Source: Syntrophomonadaceae bacterium
Lineage (GTDB): Bacteria; Bacillota; Dethiobacteria; DTU022
Direction: 5' to 3'
Assembly (NCBI GenBank): GCA_007127255.1
Contig: SKZS01000124.1
Location: 1 to 12,223 of the forward strand
DNA: 12,223 bases
In this document: in pieces, positions 1 to 8,371 of the stretch
How the letters are laid out: every line of letters starts with the position of its first letter
How positions within the stretch are numbered: the stretch's first letter is position 1
Notes under the pieces: generated by a model
Told to the model about the DNA's origin: nothing
The model's database searches: none
Seen by the model: only the letters and a program-made list of their open reading frames with translations
Made by a program: the position numbers and the translations under genes

Positions 1-66
1 CAAAACTGATAGCAGTATGCATGAAATAGGAATTAAGTTCAGGTTTAATCTTTTGAGTGGATAAAA

Positions 67-1170
67 CTAGCTTACCTGCCCGGTGGTGTTTTCTTTATTC
101 TGCCTGTTGGAGCGGCGCTGTTCCATCATATCAACAAAAGCTTCAAGCCTGGTTTGAATGCCTGCCGCTCCTGTCTGTTCATCGATAAATAAAGTGAGCA
201 CGGGTATGCCATAATCCTTACTGAGCTGGGGCACCAGGCTCTTGGCAACAATTTCTGGAATGCAAGAAAACGGCGCTAACTGGACCACTCCATCGTACCC
301 CATTTTTGAATAACGAATTATATCACCGACGCTATTTTGTCCATGTCCACCAACTTTTTGGGCCAGGTAAGGCATAGCCAGCTTGCGGCTGCCCATATCC
401 CCCCTGGTAGAAAGAACATCATGACGGGTGTAACTTGTCAGATAGATACTGCGCCGCACCTCTACTCCCAGATGCCCGAGCTTCTCCTCAATAAAAAAGT
501 TGGCAAACGGCTCCAGTTGAACATAAATTTCACCGATAACTCCAACCTTGAGCGGCTGCCTGCTTTGATCATGAGGCACCCGGTCCATGATTTGCCGGGC
601 TTCTTCACCAGCCTCCCTTATCTCGGAATCGGTTTTGGCCCGGCACATAAGAGAGTATGCTTTATCAAAAGCCCGGGATGTTGATCCGTATAAATCTTCC
701 CGCGGTCTGATCGATTGAGCCTTTAACTCCAGATCATCAAGAACAGATAACTTGCTGTAAGCTTTTTTTATGGTCTTCCACAGATAACTCCACGAGTGAG
801 AACCTTTTAGCTTATGCATTTGCCTGTGGAAATGACCCGGTTTTCTTAACGGAGGCCAGAAAAAGATAAAATCGAAATTATAGCCGAGATCATTGAGGAT
901 ACGACCGTGCAGTTCACCGTAAAGACCAGCCCGGCAGGGGCCATATCCGCCACCGCTCATCAGGGTGTCAGCACCCCTCTGCAGGCCTTCAAGATATGTT
1001 CCCAGCACAATTTTAAATGGAATACAGGCAAACTCCGGGGCATACTTGGCCCCGAGCATCAGGGTGTGCCTGGTCGGCCGGTTGGGTGTTATCGATTCAC
1101 GGCCCAGATCTTCCAGGATCATTTCAATAATCGGTGTCAGGGTGCCCATGTGGCCAAATGCCGCTTTCAT
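67..1170 (-). CDS. COG3581-type 2-hydroxyacyl-CoA dehydratase/activase-associated protein
   Basis: A 367-residue cytoplasmic protein that I place in the COG3581 group, relatives of the HgdB-like dehydratase subunits that accompany BadF/HgdC activases. Its exact reaction is not known to me. Conserved-looking cysteines lie in short motifs at C49 (FACIPFK), C79 (GYGPCRAGLYGE) and C303 (PFSCIPE), plausible iron-sulfur ligands. Near the end, residues 329-345 (IDEQTGAAGIQTRLEAF) almost repeat the C-terminal motif of the COG3580 protein at 9362-10387, so the two share a module. The start is ATG at 1170, with GGAGGT at 1184-1179, 8 nt upstream. It follows the M20 peptidase by 27 bp or less and is probably in the same transcript. 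Its natural partners, the activase and COG3580 protein, lie about 7 kb upstream beyond the importer. The family call is fairly secure; the function is inference. Confidence 0.85.
   Translation of the reverse strand: MKAAFGHMGTLTPIIEMILEDLGRESITPNRPTRHTLMLGAKYAPEFACIPFKIVLGTYLEGLQRGADTLMSGGGYGPCRAGLYGELHGRILNDLGYNFDFIFFWPPLRKPGHFHRQMHKLKGSHSWSYLWKTIKKAYSKLSVLDDLELKAQSIRPREDLYGSTSRAFDKAYSLMCRAKTDSEIREAGEEARQIMDRVPHDQSRQPLKVGVIGEIYVQLEPFANFFIEEKLGHLGVEVRRSIYLTSYTRHDVLSTRGDMGSRKLAMPYLAQKVGGHGQNSVGDIIRYSKMGYDGVVQLAPFSCIPEIVAKSLVPQLSKDYGIPVLTLFIDEQTGAAGIQTRLEAFVDMMEQRRSNRQNKENTTGQVS
127..144. repeat. 18-bp direct repeat, copy 1 (in COG3581 gene)
   Basis: CATATCAACAAAAGCTTC is identical to 9398-9415. 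It encodes part of the shared C-terminal motif (EAFVDM), so it reflects homology between the two genes rather than a mobile-element end. Confidence 0.7.
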
Positions 1171-1196
1171 TGACTTCTACCTCCATAAATGTACAC

Positions 1197-2492
1197 CTAG
1201 CTCAAATAACGGCGGGCCAGTTCCTTCAAAAATTTAGTTTTTAACTGCAAGCTGGCGATATCAGTCCGTTCATTCCTTCCGTGGACCGTAGTCCTGACCC
1301 GGGGGTCAAAACCTTCGGCCATATGACCGATACCGTATGCAGGAATACCTGAGCTGCGGATAAACTTGGAGTCAGTGGAACCGGCAGAAATACCGGGCAG
1401 GCATAAAGCACTTTTGCCTGCTGCTTCCAGGGTAGCTTCTTCCATTAATTTATAGAAAGGTTCTTGTGAGCTTGAAAAGGTAGGGGCGCGATATTCGTTA
1501 AACTCAATTTCAATATCTTTACTGATGATCAGGCGCAGTTCAGATTCCACATAATCACAATCCTGACCGGGCAATATCCTGATATCGATATCCGCTTCGC
1601 AGTAATCGGGCACAATGTTAGTTTTAGATCCACCCCTGATTGCATTCGGGGAAACCGTCATGCGGGTCATCGAGCGCAAAGATTCCACAAAAGACTTCTC
1701 AAGGGGCAGTTCTTCGAGAAGAGTGTCAACCTGATCCGGACCAAGCGATTCAACCTTTATTCCACAAAGCTCAGCCAGATTGCGAAGCAGTTTTTCCACT
1801 TCGGGAATTAAGACCACCTCTGCACGATAGTTATGCAAACGGCTGACCGCCCTTGACATTTTAACCACGGCATTATCGGCTAACGTAGGTATGGAGCCGT
1901 GCCCGGAAGTGCCATGTGCTTTAAGCGTACACCAGGCGGTACCTTTTTCGCCAACCTGCAGGAAGTAAAGCATCCTTCCGTCTATTATAATCGGATGATC
2001 AGCGCCTTCATTTATTGCGTAATCAGCTTCAATCAGCTCGGGGTGTTTTTCTATCAGATAACCGGCCCCAAGGCGACCGCCCATTTCTTCGTCAGCTGTC
2101 GCCGCAATAATAAGTTCCCCCTGCAGGGGAGTTTTTTCTTCGATAAGCTGCAGAGCTGCTGAAACCTGGGCCGCCATTAAATCTTTACAATCAAGAGCGC
2201 CCCGTCCATAAATGATGCCTTCCTTTATTTCTCCGGAAAAGGGCTCGAAATCCCATCCTTCTCCCACAGGAACCACATCGGAATGTGACAGGTAAAGGAG
2301 TCTTTTTGGTCCTGCGCCGATCCTGGCAATAAAACTGCCCCGACCTTCCTCAGGTTCCACTATTTCAACAGCTACGCCTGCATTTTGAAAATGTTCTTTA
2401 AGGTACAGAGCAACTGCTGTTTCATTACCCGGTGGGTTAGAACTGTTAATCCGGATTAAATCACTCAGTATTTTTTCAGGGGCCAGAGACAT
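1197..2492 (-). CDS. M20-family metallopeptidase (ArgE/DapE/ACY1/CPG2 type)
   Basis: A 431-residue zinc-dependent amidohydrolase, full length for the family. The expected co-catalytic metal site is complete: H70 with catalytic D72 in SHSDVVP, bridging D101 in GRGALDCKD, catalytic E135 and ligand E136 in ADEEMGG, a likely ligand at E162 (NEG), and final ligand H404 in TVHGRNER. The lid or dimerisation domain lies at about 185-300, with SGHGS (H198) and GGSKTNIVP (287-295). No signal peptide is visible, so it should act in the cytoplasm. It starts at ATG 2492, with GGGAGG at 2505-2500, 7 nt upstream, and follows the importer ATPase DppF by 61 bp. This suggests it hydrolyses whatever the importer brings in: dipeptides, N-acyl or N-carbamoyl amino acids. 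Substrate cannot be read from the sequence; names such as ArgE or DapE would overstate it. Confidence 0.93.
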   Translation of the reverse strand: MSLAPEKILSDLIRINSSNPPGNETAVALYLKEHFQNAGVAVEIVEPEEGRGSFIARIGAGPKRLLYLSHSDVVPVGEGWDFEPFSGEIKEGIIYGRGALDCKDLMAAQVSAALQLIEEKTPLQGELIIAATADEEMGGRLGAGYLIEKHPELIEADYAINEGADHPIIIDGRMLYFLQVGEKGTAWCTLKAHGTSGHGSIPTLADNAVVKMSRAVSRLHNYRAEVVLIPEVEKLLRNLAELCGIKVESLGPDQVDTLLEELPLEKSFVESLRSMTRMTVSPNAIRGGSKTNIVPDYCEADIDIRILPGQDCDYVESELRLIISKDIEIEFNEYRAPTFSSSQEPFYKLMEEATLEAAGKSALCLPGISAGSTDSKFIRSSGIPAYGIGHMAEGFDPRVRTTVHGRNERTDIASLQLKTKFLKELARRYLS

Positions 2493-2553
2493 TTTATTTC
2501 CTCCCGGGGTACAAGCTCAGATCATTTGCATTATGTCTATCATATGCCAACAG

Positions 2554-3537
2554 TTAGTGAATTTCTTCAACCAGATGGCAGGAGACATGGTGATCGGGAC
2601 CTGCTTTTTTAAGAACGGGCACCTGCTCGGAACAAATTGCAACCGCCCTGGGACAGCGGGTATGGAAGGTACAACCCTCGGGCGGATTTGCCGGACTGGG
2701 AACGTCACCTTTCAATATTATACGCTCCTTTTGCATATCCGGATTCATTGTAGGCACTGCCGAGAGTAAAGCCTGGGCATAAGGGTGCAGGGGAGAAGAG
2801 TAAAACTCTTTTTTGGGTGCATCTTCAACAATGCGGCCCAGGTACATAACACCAACTCGATCGGCTATATGCTTGACCACACTCAGGTCATGAGAAATAA
2901 ACAGGAATGTAAGACCGAATTTTTCCTGCAGCTCTTCTAACAGGTTAACTATCTGAGACTGAATTGAAACATCCAGGGCAGAGATTGGTTCGTCGGCTAC
3001 GATAAACTGCGGTTCTAAGACAAGCGCACGGGCAATACCTACCCGCTGACGCTGTCCGCCGGAAAACTCATGCGGGTAACGGCGATAATGATAGCTATCC
3101 AACCCGCATACTTTCAAAATTGATTCCACTTTTTCGCGGCGCTCATTTCCCCTTGCTATCCCGTGAACCTCGAGTGCTTCTCCAATTGCCTCACCGATAC
3201 TCATTCGCGGATTAAGCGAACTGTAAGGATCCTGAAAAATCATCTGCATCTCCTTGCGCATATTGCGCAGTTCCTCTTTACCCAGAGCAATAACATCCCG
3301 GCCTTTAAAGAGCACGCTTCCTGCTGTGGCGTTTAACATCCTGAGGATAGTCATACCGGCAGTAGATTTGCCACAACCCGATTCGCCAACCAGGCCGTAA
3401 GTTTCACCGGGATAAATACGCAGGTCAATGCCGTCAACAGCTTTAACATGACCGGTAACCCGGGAAAAGACACCCGTCTTAACAGCAAAATATTTTTTTA
3501 GTCCTTCTACTTCAAGGATTGGCTGCGGGGTTGCCAT
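2554..3537 (-). CDS. dppF: Peptide ABC importer ATP-binding protein DppF/OppF
   Basis: A 327-residue ATPase of the oligopeptide/dipeptide importer family, membrane-associated on the cytoplasmic side and pairing with DppD. All nucleotide-binding elements are present: Walker A GESGCGKST (51-59), Q-loop Q102 in FQDPYSSLNP, signature SGGQRQ (159-164), Walker B FIVADEP (178-184) and H-loop H216. The C-terminal oligopeptide/dipeptide extension carries four cysteines, C289, C295, C302 and C320 (C-x5-C-x6-C-x17-C), a spacing seen in members that bind a 4Fe-4S cluster. The DppD stop codon TAA is immediately followed by this ATG, so the two are translationally coupled; the purine-rich AAGGGATGA inside the end of dppD serves as ribosome site. 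Substrate class (peptide, nickel or other) cannot be fixed from the ATPase alone. Confidence 0.95.
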   Translation of the reverse strand: MATPQPILEVEGLKKYFAVKTGVFSRVTGHVKAVDGIDLRIYPGETYGLVGESGCGKSTAGMTILRMLNATAGSVLFKGRDVIALGKEELRNMRKEMQMIFQDPYSSLNPRMSIGEAIGEALEVHGIARGNERREKVESILKVCGLDSYHYRRYPHEFSGGQRQRVGIARALVLEPQFIVADEPISALDVSIQSQIVNLLEELQEKFGLTFLFISHDLSVVKHIADRVGVMYLGRIVEDAPKKEFYSSPLHPYAQALLSAVPTMNPDMQKERIILKGDVPSPANPPEGCTFHTRCPRAVAICSEQVPVLKKAGPDHHVSCHLVEEIH

Positions 3538-4527
3538 TTACGTCATCCCTTCAGTTTTCTGTTTTTGGTATAGCCAGCAGCGAACCAGGTGCTGCGGTTT
3601 GGGCTCAATAAGGTCTGGTGTTTCCTGACGGCAGATATCCATTGCCTCAGAACAGCGCGGATGAAAAGCGCACCCCGAAGGCATTTCCATCGGATTAGGA
3701 ACAGAGCCCGGAATGTATTCAAGAGTCTCTTTTTCTTCTTCCAGAATAGGTTTTGATTTGATCAGGCCTGCAGTGTAGGGATGCATCGGTTCGCTGAATA
3801 GTCGCCTTACATCTGTATTTTCAACAATTTTGCCGGAGTACATAACCACCACATAATCGGCCATCTCAGCAATTACACCGAGATCGTGAGTGATAAATAT
3901 GATCGCAGTGTTAACTTTCTCTTTAATTTCTTTCATCAGCTCCAGAATCTGGGCCTGGATGGTTACGTCCAGCGCGGTAGTCGGTTCGTCGGCAATTAAA
4001 AGTTTCGGATTGCAGGACAGGGCCATGGCAATCATCGCCCGCTGCCGCATACCACCGCTTAGCTGGTGCGGGTAATCATTTATTATTTCGTCCGGCCGGG
4101 GGATGCCAACGAGCTCCAGCATCCTGGCCGCCTCTTTCCAGGCTTTATCACGATCAAAACCCTGGTGCAGGCGAATTGTTTCGCTAACCTGGTCTCCGAT
4201 TTTATAAACCGGGTTAAATGAAGTCATCGGCTCCTGGAATATCATGGCGATATCATTGCCCCTGATGCGGCGCATACTCTTCTCATCGAGGGACAACAGG
4301 TCCTGATCTTTTAACAAAACTTTGCCCCCTTCAATTTTGCCCGGGGGGTATTTAATCAGCCTCATAATGCTCAAAGAGACCACGCTTTTGCCGCAGCCGG
4401 ATTCTCCAACCAGGCCGACCACTTCTCCCGGCCTGACATTGAATGAAACTCCGTCAACTGCTCGTATTACGGTATCGTCGGTGTAAAAAGTCGTTTTCAA
4501 ATCTTCCACCTGGAGCAAATATTCCAT
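3538..4527 (-). CDS. dppD: Peptide ABC importer ATP-binding protein DppD/OppD
   Basis: A 329-residue ATPase, the second nucleotide-binding subunit of the importer. Walker A GESGCGKS is at 41-48, Q-loop Q98 in FQEPMTSFNP, signature LSGGMRQ at 156-162, Walker B LLIADEP at 176-182 and H-loop H214. The C-terminal extension has cysteines C286, C292, C299 and C317, with the same C-x5-C-x6-C-x17-C spacing as DppF, so both subunits could hold a 4Fe-4S cluster (known for some DppD proteins; here inferred). The start is ATG 4527 with AGGAAGG at 4540-4534, 6 nt away. It lies 43 bp after dppC and directly abuts dppF. Confidence 0.95.
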   Translation of the reverse strand: MEYLLQVEDLKTTFYTDDTVIRAVDGVSFNVRPGEVVGLVGESGCGKSVVSLSIMRLIKYPPGKIEGGKVLLKDQDLLSLDEKSMRRIRGNDIAMIFQEPMTSFNPVYKIGDQVSETIRLHQGFDRDKAWKEAARMLELVGIPRPDEIINDYPHQLSGGMRQRAMIAMALSCNPKLLIADEPTTALDVTIQAQILELMKEIKEKVNTAIIFITHDLGVIAEMADYVVVMYSGKIVENTDVRRLFSEPMHPYTAGLIKSKPILEEEKETLEYIPGSVPNPMEMPSGCAFHPRCSEAMDICRQETPDLIEPKPQHLVRCWLYQKQKTEGMT

Positions 4528-4570
4528 TGGTAACCTTCCTTCGTCTAAAGGGAATCAGCAGGCGCTGCCG

Positions 4571-5473
4571 CTACCTGTGTTTTCTAGAGCGGGGGTCTAA
4601 AGCGTCCCGCATACCATCACCAATCAGGTTAAAACCGAGAACCATAAAGAAAATTGCCAGTCCAGGGTAGGTAGTCAGATGGTGAGCGGTGCGAATATAC
4701 TGTCGCCCATCGCTCAGCATGCGACCCCACTCAGGATCCGGTGCCTGTGCACCCAGACCCAGGAACCCTAAACCGGCAGCCCAGAGAATAGCGGTTGCAA
4801 TCTGGAATGTGGACTGGACAATAATCGGGCCCAGGCAGTTGGGCATTATATGGCGGACAATAATCCTGGCATCCCCGATACCCAGTGCCCTGGCGGCAGC
4901 CACAAAACCCTGCTCTTTAACGGAAAGAACAGAGCCACGCACCAGACGGGTATAGATCGGTACCGAAGCAATGCCGACCGCGATCATAACATTTTCCACA
5001 CCAACACCGAGAATAGTCACCACCACAATGGCCAGCAGTATACCGGGAAAAGCAATCATAATATCAATTACCCGCTGAATGAGCAAATCAAACTTTCCAC
5101 CGTAATATCCCGACAGGGCGCCAACCGGCACACCAATCACCAGGCCGATAGCAACAGATATAAAGCCGATCATTAAAGATATCCGGGCTCCGTAAAGGAT
5201 CCTGGTAAAATTATCACGACCCAGCCAATCCGCTCCCAGGATATGCTCGCTCGAGGGGAGCTCGCGGGCAACCTTGAAATTTGTGGCAATAGGGTCATAT
5301 GGTGTAATCAAAGGGGCAAAAATTGCAGCCAGCACAAATATAGCAAGCATGGCGAGCCCGACCATGGCCAACCGGTTGCGCCGGAGGTGCCGCCACACCT
5401 GGCGCAACTCGGTATCTCTTTTCGGAGTAGGCAGTTTACTGATAGAGTCAACTTTTTCACCTTTGTTAAACAT
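4571..5473 (-). CDS. dppC: Peptide ABC importer permease DppC/OppC
   Basis: A 300-residue inner-membrane permease of the BPD_transp_1 family. It has a cytoplasmic N-terminal tail (1-33), a first membrane helix at about 36-56, then the family motif LGADWLGRDNFTRILYGAR (79-97), and further helices at about 98-120, 137-158, 160-180, 212-240 and 268-288. The cytoplasmic EAA loop that contacts the ATPases is at 190-212 (starting FVAAARALGIGDA). The reading frame is open further upstream to 5542, but I chose ATG 5473: it lies 4 nt past the dppB stop, has GGAGG at 5490-5486 and a second GGAG nearer, and gives the usual length. The longer version would overlap dppB by about 65 bp and add a second hydrophobic stretch not typical of the family. 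Confidence 0.94.
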   Translation of the reverse strand: MFNKGEKVDSISKLPTPKRDTELRQVWRHLRRNRLAMVGLAMLAIFVLAAIFAPLITPYDPIATNFKVARELPSSEHILGADWLGRDNFTRILYGARISLMIGFISVAIGLVIGVPVGALSGYYGGKFDLLIQRVIDIMIAFPGILLAIVVVTILGVGVENVMIAVGIASVPIYTRLVRGSVLSVKEQGFVAAARALGIGDARIIVRHIMPNCLGPIIVQSTFQIATAILWAAGLGFLGLGAQAPDPEWGRMLSDGRQYIRTAHHLTTYPGLAIFFMVLGFNLIGDGMRDALDPRSRKHR

Positions 5474-5477
5474 AGCG

Positions 5478-6413
5478 CTACTCCACCTCCCTATTCCCGT
5501 AACTAATACGGGGATCAAGGAAAGCGTAAATAACATCAACAACTAGATTTATCAAAACAAAAAAAACGGCAAGAAGTAACACCGCGCCCTGGACGACGGG
5601 GTAATCACGGGCCAGGATTGAATCAACCATCAGCCGACCTACACCGGGCCAGGAAAAAACGGTCTCGGTAAGCACTGCGCCACCCAGCAAAGTGCCGAAC
5701 TGCAGACCCATCACAGTTACTACGGGAATCAAAGCATTTTTTAAGGCATGCTTGTAAACAACGACTCTTTCGACCAGGCCCTTGGAACGAGCCGTGGTTA
5801 TATAGTCCTGACCTAAAACGTCCAGCATGCTGGAACGGGTTATACGGGCTATTAAGGCAGTTGTAGCCAATCCAAGGGTAAGAGCTGGTAGAACAAGGTG
5901 TTTCCATGTGCCGATGCCACCGGAAGGAAACCAGCCGAGATGTACGGAAAATAAAAGTTGAAACATAATCCCCAGCCAGAATACCGGAGCTGCCACCCCG
6001 AACAGGGCAAATAGCATGCTGGCATTATCAAAGAGTGAATATCGCCTGGTGGCGGAAACAATTCCGGCACTCATACCGACAATTATTGCAATAACCATGG
6101 CTGCAGAAGCCAGGACCAGTGTATTAGGAAAACGGGCCATTAATTCTGTTGTGACGGGCCGACCTGTAAAAGTGGAGCGGCCCATGTCTCCCTGGAGCAG
6201 GTTTGTCAGGTAAACATAATACTGCACATGGAGACCTTCGTCCAGCAAAAGATCCCTGCGGACCTGCTCTATATATTGAGGGCTGGCATGAACTCCGGCG
6301 ATAGCGCGAGCGGGGTCCCCCGGTATGAACCTGATGATTGCAAAAACAAGTATAGATACCCCGATTAGAACCGGAATGGCCAGCAGCAGCCTTCTGAATA
6401 TATAACCGTACAA
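5478..6413 (-). CDS. dppB: Peptide ABC importer permease DppB/OppB
   Basis: A 311-residue inner-membrane permease partnering DppC. The N-terminus is the classic positively charged start plus helix (FRRLLLAIPVLIGVSILVF, 6-24), followed by the RFIPGDPA motif (28-35) and the periplasmic segment containing LLQGDMGRS (72-80). Helices follow at about 98-120, 132-157, 171-190, 228-250 and 276-298. The EAA loop is at 204-230 (DYITTARSKGL onward). Translation starts at TTG 6413, with GGGAG at 6428-6424 about 10 nt upstream; no in-frame ATG fits. It is separated from the binding-protein gene by 171 bp, the longest gap inside the importer block, in which I see no clear terminator or good promoter. Confidence 0.94.
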   Translation of the reverse strand: MYGYIFRRLLLAIPVLIGVSILVFAIIRFIPGDPARAIAGVHASPQYIEQVRRDLLLDEGLHVQYYVYLTNLLQGDMGRSTFTGRPVTTELMARFPNTLVLASAAMVIAIIVGMSAGIVSATRRYSLFDNASMLFALFGVAAPVFWLGIMFQLLFSVHLGWFPSGGIGTWKHLVLPALTLGLATTALIARITRSSMLDVLGQDYITTARSKGLVERVVVYKHALKNALIPVVTVMGLQFGTLLGGAVLTETVFSWPGVGRLMVDSILARDYPVVQGAVLLLAVFFVLINLVVDVIYAFLDPRISYGNREVE

Positions 6414-6584
6414 AAGATGTCAACTCCCAAAATTGCTGATTATTATAGAAGATCTATCACTGCAGTTTATAACACGGAGAGGGACCGGACGTTCAGACAA
6501 GCCGCATTACAGCCAAGCTTACGCCCGATCCCCTCGCGATCAAACAGTTTAAGTCGTTACTTCAGTTTACCATACAGCATGCAT

Positions 6585-8174
6585 TTACTGCGGCTGCAGG
6601 TTAAAGCCAATGTAGATAACCCGGACACTATCCTCAAAAACCACATCGATACCTGCTTCTGCTTCCAGGCGGTCGATTTCGGTCGGCGGGACAGCCATAA
6701 TAGCATGTGCTTCCCCGGTTTCCAGCATAATTACCCTGGAACTGGATTCAGGAACGAATTTGAAAGTGACGGTGTCCAGTTCAGGCACATCGCCCCAGTA
6801 ATCCTCGTTCTTTTCCATTACAAGTTGCTCACCGCGGTCCCAGCTGACGAACTTAAAGGGACCGGTGCCCACAGGAGCCTCGACATCCTGATCTTCAGCC
6901 AGCGCTTCCAGGGAAGCGGGGCTGTGCATGGCAATAAATGAGTGAGACAGGTGAGAGGCGATCGGTGCAAATATCTGATCAAGATGAAGTCTCACTGTGT
7001 ATTCATCTACAACTTCAACTTCATTTACCTCGCCAAGCAGGAAGGCAAATACGGCTGCTTCTGCACCTTCGAAATCACCCTTAGCCATAAAGCGATCAAG
7101 GTTATACTTAACTGCTTCAGCATTAAAGGGTTCGCCATCGTGGAAGGTTACCCCTTCGCGCAGCTTCAAATCCCAGGCCAATCCGTCTTCAGCTGGCTCC
7201 CAGGATTCAGCAAGATTAGGCTCAAGGGTTCCGTCTTCAGCCAGGTAAATAAGAGTTTGGGCCATATGCTCAGAAACAGTGGCCGCAGGTGCTGACATTA
7301 TTTTGAGCGGGTCAAGGTTTTCTGGCTCGGCACCAATGGCAATGATCAAATCCTGATCTTCACCTTCAAGAGAAGCATCCCAGGCCAGAATATTTTCCAG
7401 CGGGTGATGGATTAAGCCTTCTACCCCTTCACGTACAGCATTTACCTGTCCTTCGTTATGCAGGTAAATCCATGGTGCATCTTCCCAGATCATGCTAATA
7501 GCTTCACTGTAAAGACCTTCACGAACAGCGCGGTCAGGTGTTACCCTGGCTTCGTCTAGCAATGCGTCTACTTCATCGTTTGCATAGTAGGACACATTGT
7601 TGGCGGGAGGCCACTGGCTGGAATGGAACAACGCATAGAGACCGTAATCGGCATCAAGGGTCACTGTGCCCCAGCCAAGCATGTAAGCATCATGTTCAGC
7701 ATCTTCGGGAGGAACAATGACAGTGTCTAAATATGTTCCCCAGTCATAAGTAGTAAGTGTGGCAGTGACGCCTACTTCGGCCAGCATAGCCTGAACCGCT
7801 TCAGTTACAACATCATCCTGCGGGTAGCGACCGGTAGGATGGAAAAGTTCGATTTCAAAACCATCTTCGAAACCTGCTTCTGCTAAAAGCTCCCTGGCCC
7901 TATCCGGATCATATTCATAGGGCCCAGCCTGGGTATAGCCAAAAACAGCAGGGACAACCGGAGCGGTGGAAGGTGACCCCACTCCCTGGAAAATAGTCTC
8001 AATAATCGCTTCTTTGTCAATAGCATAGTTCAGAGCCTGTCTGACCCTGACATCTTCAAACGGATGAACCTCTTCTACAGGCTCATCAACAACCTCTTCG
8101 TCTGGAGCGCAACCGCCAATCAGCAGTCCCGCCATTAGAGCAACAACCAAAAATCCAAACATCCATTTTTTCAT
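6585..8174 (-). CDS. Circularly permuted SBP_bac_5 peptide-binding lipoprotein
   Basis: A 529-residue extracytoplasmic solute receptor, lipid-anchored. The signal peptide is residues 1-21 and the lipobox is LIGGC with lipidated C22, followed by an acidic linker (25-35). What follows is in swapped order. Residues 37-270 match the normal C-terminal half: PFEDVRVRQALNYAIDK (38-54), YDPDRARELLAEAGF, and the usual terminal stretch ending HHPLENILAWDASLE (to 270). Residues 271-529 match the normal N-terminal half: LIIAIGAEPENLDPL (276-290), the ESWEPAEDG motif (323-331), the family signature LREGVTFHDGEPFNAEAV (338-355), TGPFKFV, and finally YIGFNLQPQ, which normally leads straight into PFxDVRVRQAL. 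Joining end to start would recreate a canonical DppA-like protein of normal length, so nothing seems missing. ATG 8174 was chosen over a TTG at 8222 because it has AGGGGG at 8190-8185 and begins the signal peptide. It leads the importer operon. Substrate is unknown. SBP identity is certain; permutation is read from known family motif order, without an alignment. Confidence 0.93.
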   Translation of the reverse strand: MKKWMFGFLVVALMAGLLIGGCAPDEEVVDEPVEEVHPFEDVRVRQALNYAIDKEAIIETIFQGVGSPSTAPVVPAVFGYTQAGPYEYDPDRARELLAEAGFEDGFEIELFHPTGRYPQDDVVTEAVQAMLAEVGVTATLTTYDWGTYLDTVIVPPEDAEHDAYMLGWGTVTLDADYGLYALFHSSQWPPANNVSYYANDEVDALLDEARVTPDRAVREGLYSEAISMIWEDAPWIYLHNEGQVNAVREGVEGLIHHPLENILAWDASLEGEDQDLIIAIGAEPENLDPLKIMSAPAATVSEHMAQTLIYLAEDGTLEPNLAESWEPAEDGLAWDLKLREGVTFHDGEPFNAEAVKYNLDRFMAKGDFEGAEAAVFAFLLGEVNEVEVVDEYTVRLHLDQIFAPIASHLSHSFIAMHSPASLEALAEDQDVEAPVGTGPFKFVSWDRGEQLVMEKNEDYWGDVPELDTVTFKFVPESSSRVIMLETGEAHAIMAVPPTEIDRLEAEAGIDVVFEDSVRVIYIGFNLQPQ

Positions 8175-8313
8175 TCTTTTTAAACCCCCTAAATAGTATT
8201 TCTGAAAGTAATTTCCGAACAAATACCTTTTTTAAATTTATCACCACCTTTATGCATATTTTAGATCTCTAAATACGAGAAAACGAAATTTAACCAAAAA
8301 TGTACTCACTATT

Positions 8314-8341
8314 AAGATATCATATAATATGAATGTGTCAA
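8314..8341 (-). promoter_or_regulatory. Likely sigma-A promoter of the importer operon
   Basis: Read on the minus strand, TTGACA (8341-8336) is followed after 16 nt by TATCTT (8319-8314), preceded by TG as in an extended -10 element. A start near 8307 would give a leader of about 130 nt before the binding-protein ATG. In that leader lies an inverted repeat TTTAGA-TC-TCTAAA (8260-8273), a possible operator. No terminator is visible between the activase stop (8372) and this promoter, so read-through from the activase genes is also possible. Confidence 0.5.
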
Positions 8342-8371
8342 GAATTGGACAATAAATTTAAACCCCCGGCT

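Noticed and set aside
1..66. Possible terminator after the COG3581 gene (ACTG-CTAT-CAGT then TTTTG at 1-16, minus strand)
   Set aside because: The stem is only 4 bp and the T run is cut by the window edge; too weak to call.
5474..5542. N-terminal extension of DppC by 23 residues
   Set aside because: It would overlap dppB, lacks a good ribosome site, and the downstream ATG at 5473 has GGAGG and gives the family's normal length.
5623..5907. 94-codon minus-strand ORF inside dppB (and similar frames at 5852-6070 and 6124-6423)
   Set aside because: Out-of-frame shadows of dppB with no motifs.
6417..6941. 174-codon plus-strand ORF
   Set aside because: It runs antisense to the end of the receptor gene and through the gap; no domain, and composition follows the opposite strand's codons.
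6585..8222. Receptor read as a frameshifted or truncated pseudogene
   Set aside because: The frame is open for 529 codons, the signal peptide and lipobox are intact, and both family halves are complete; only their order is changed.
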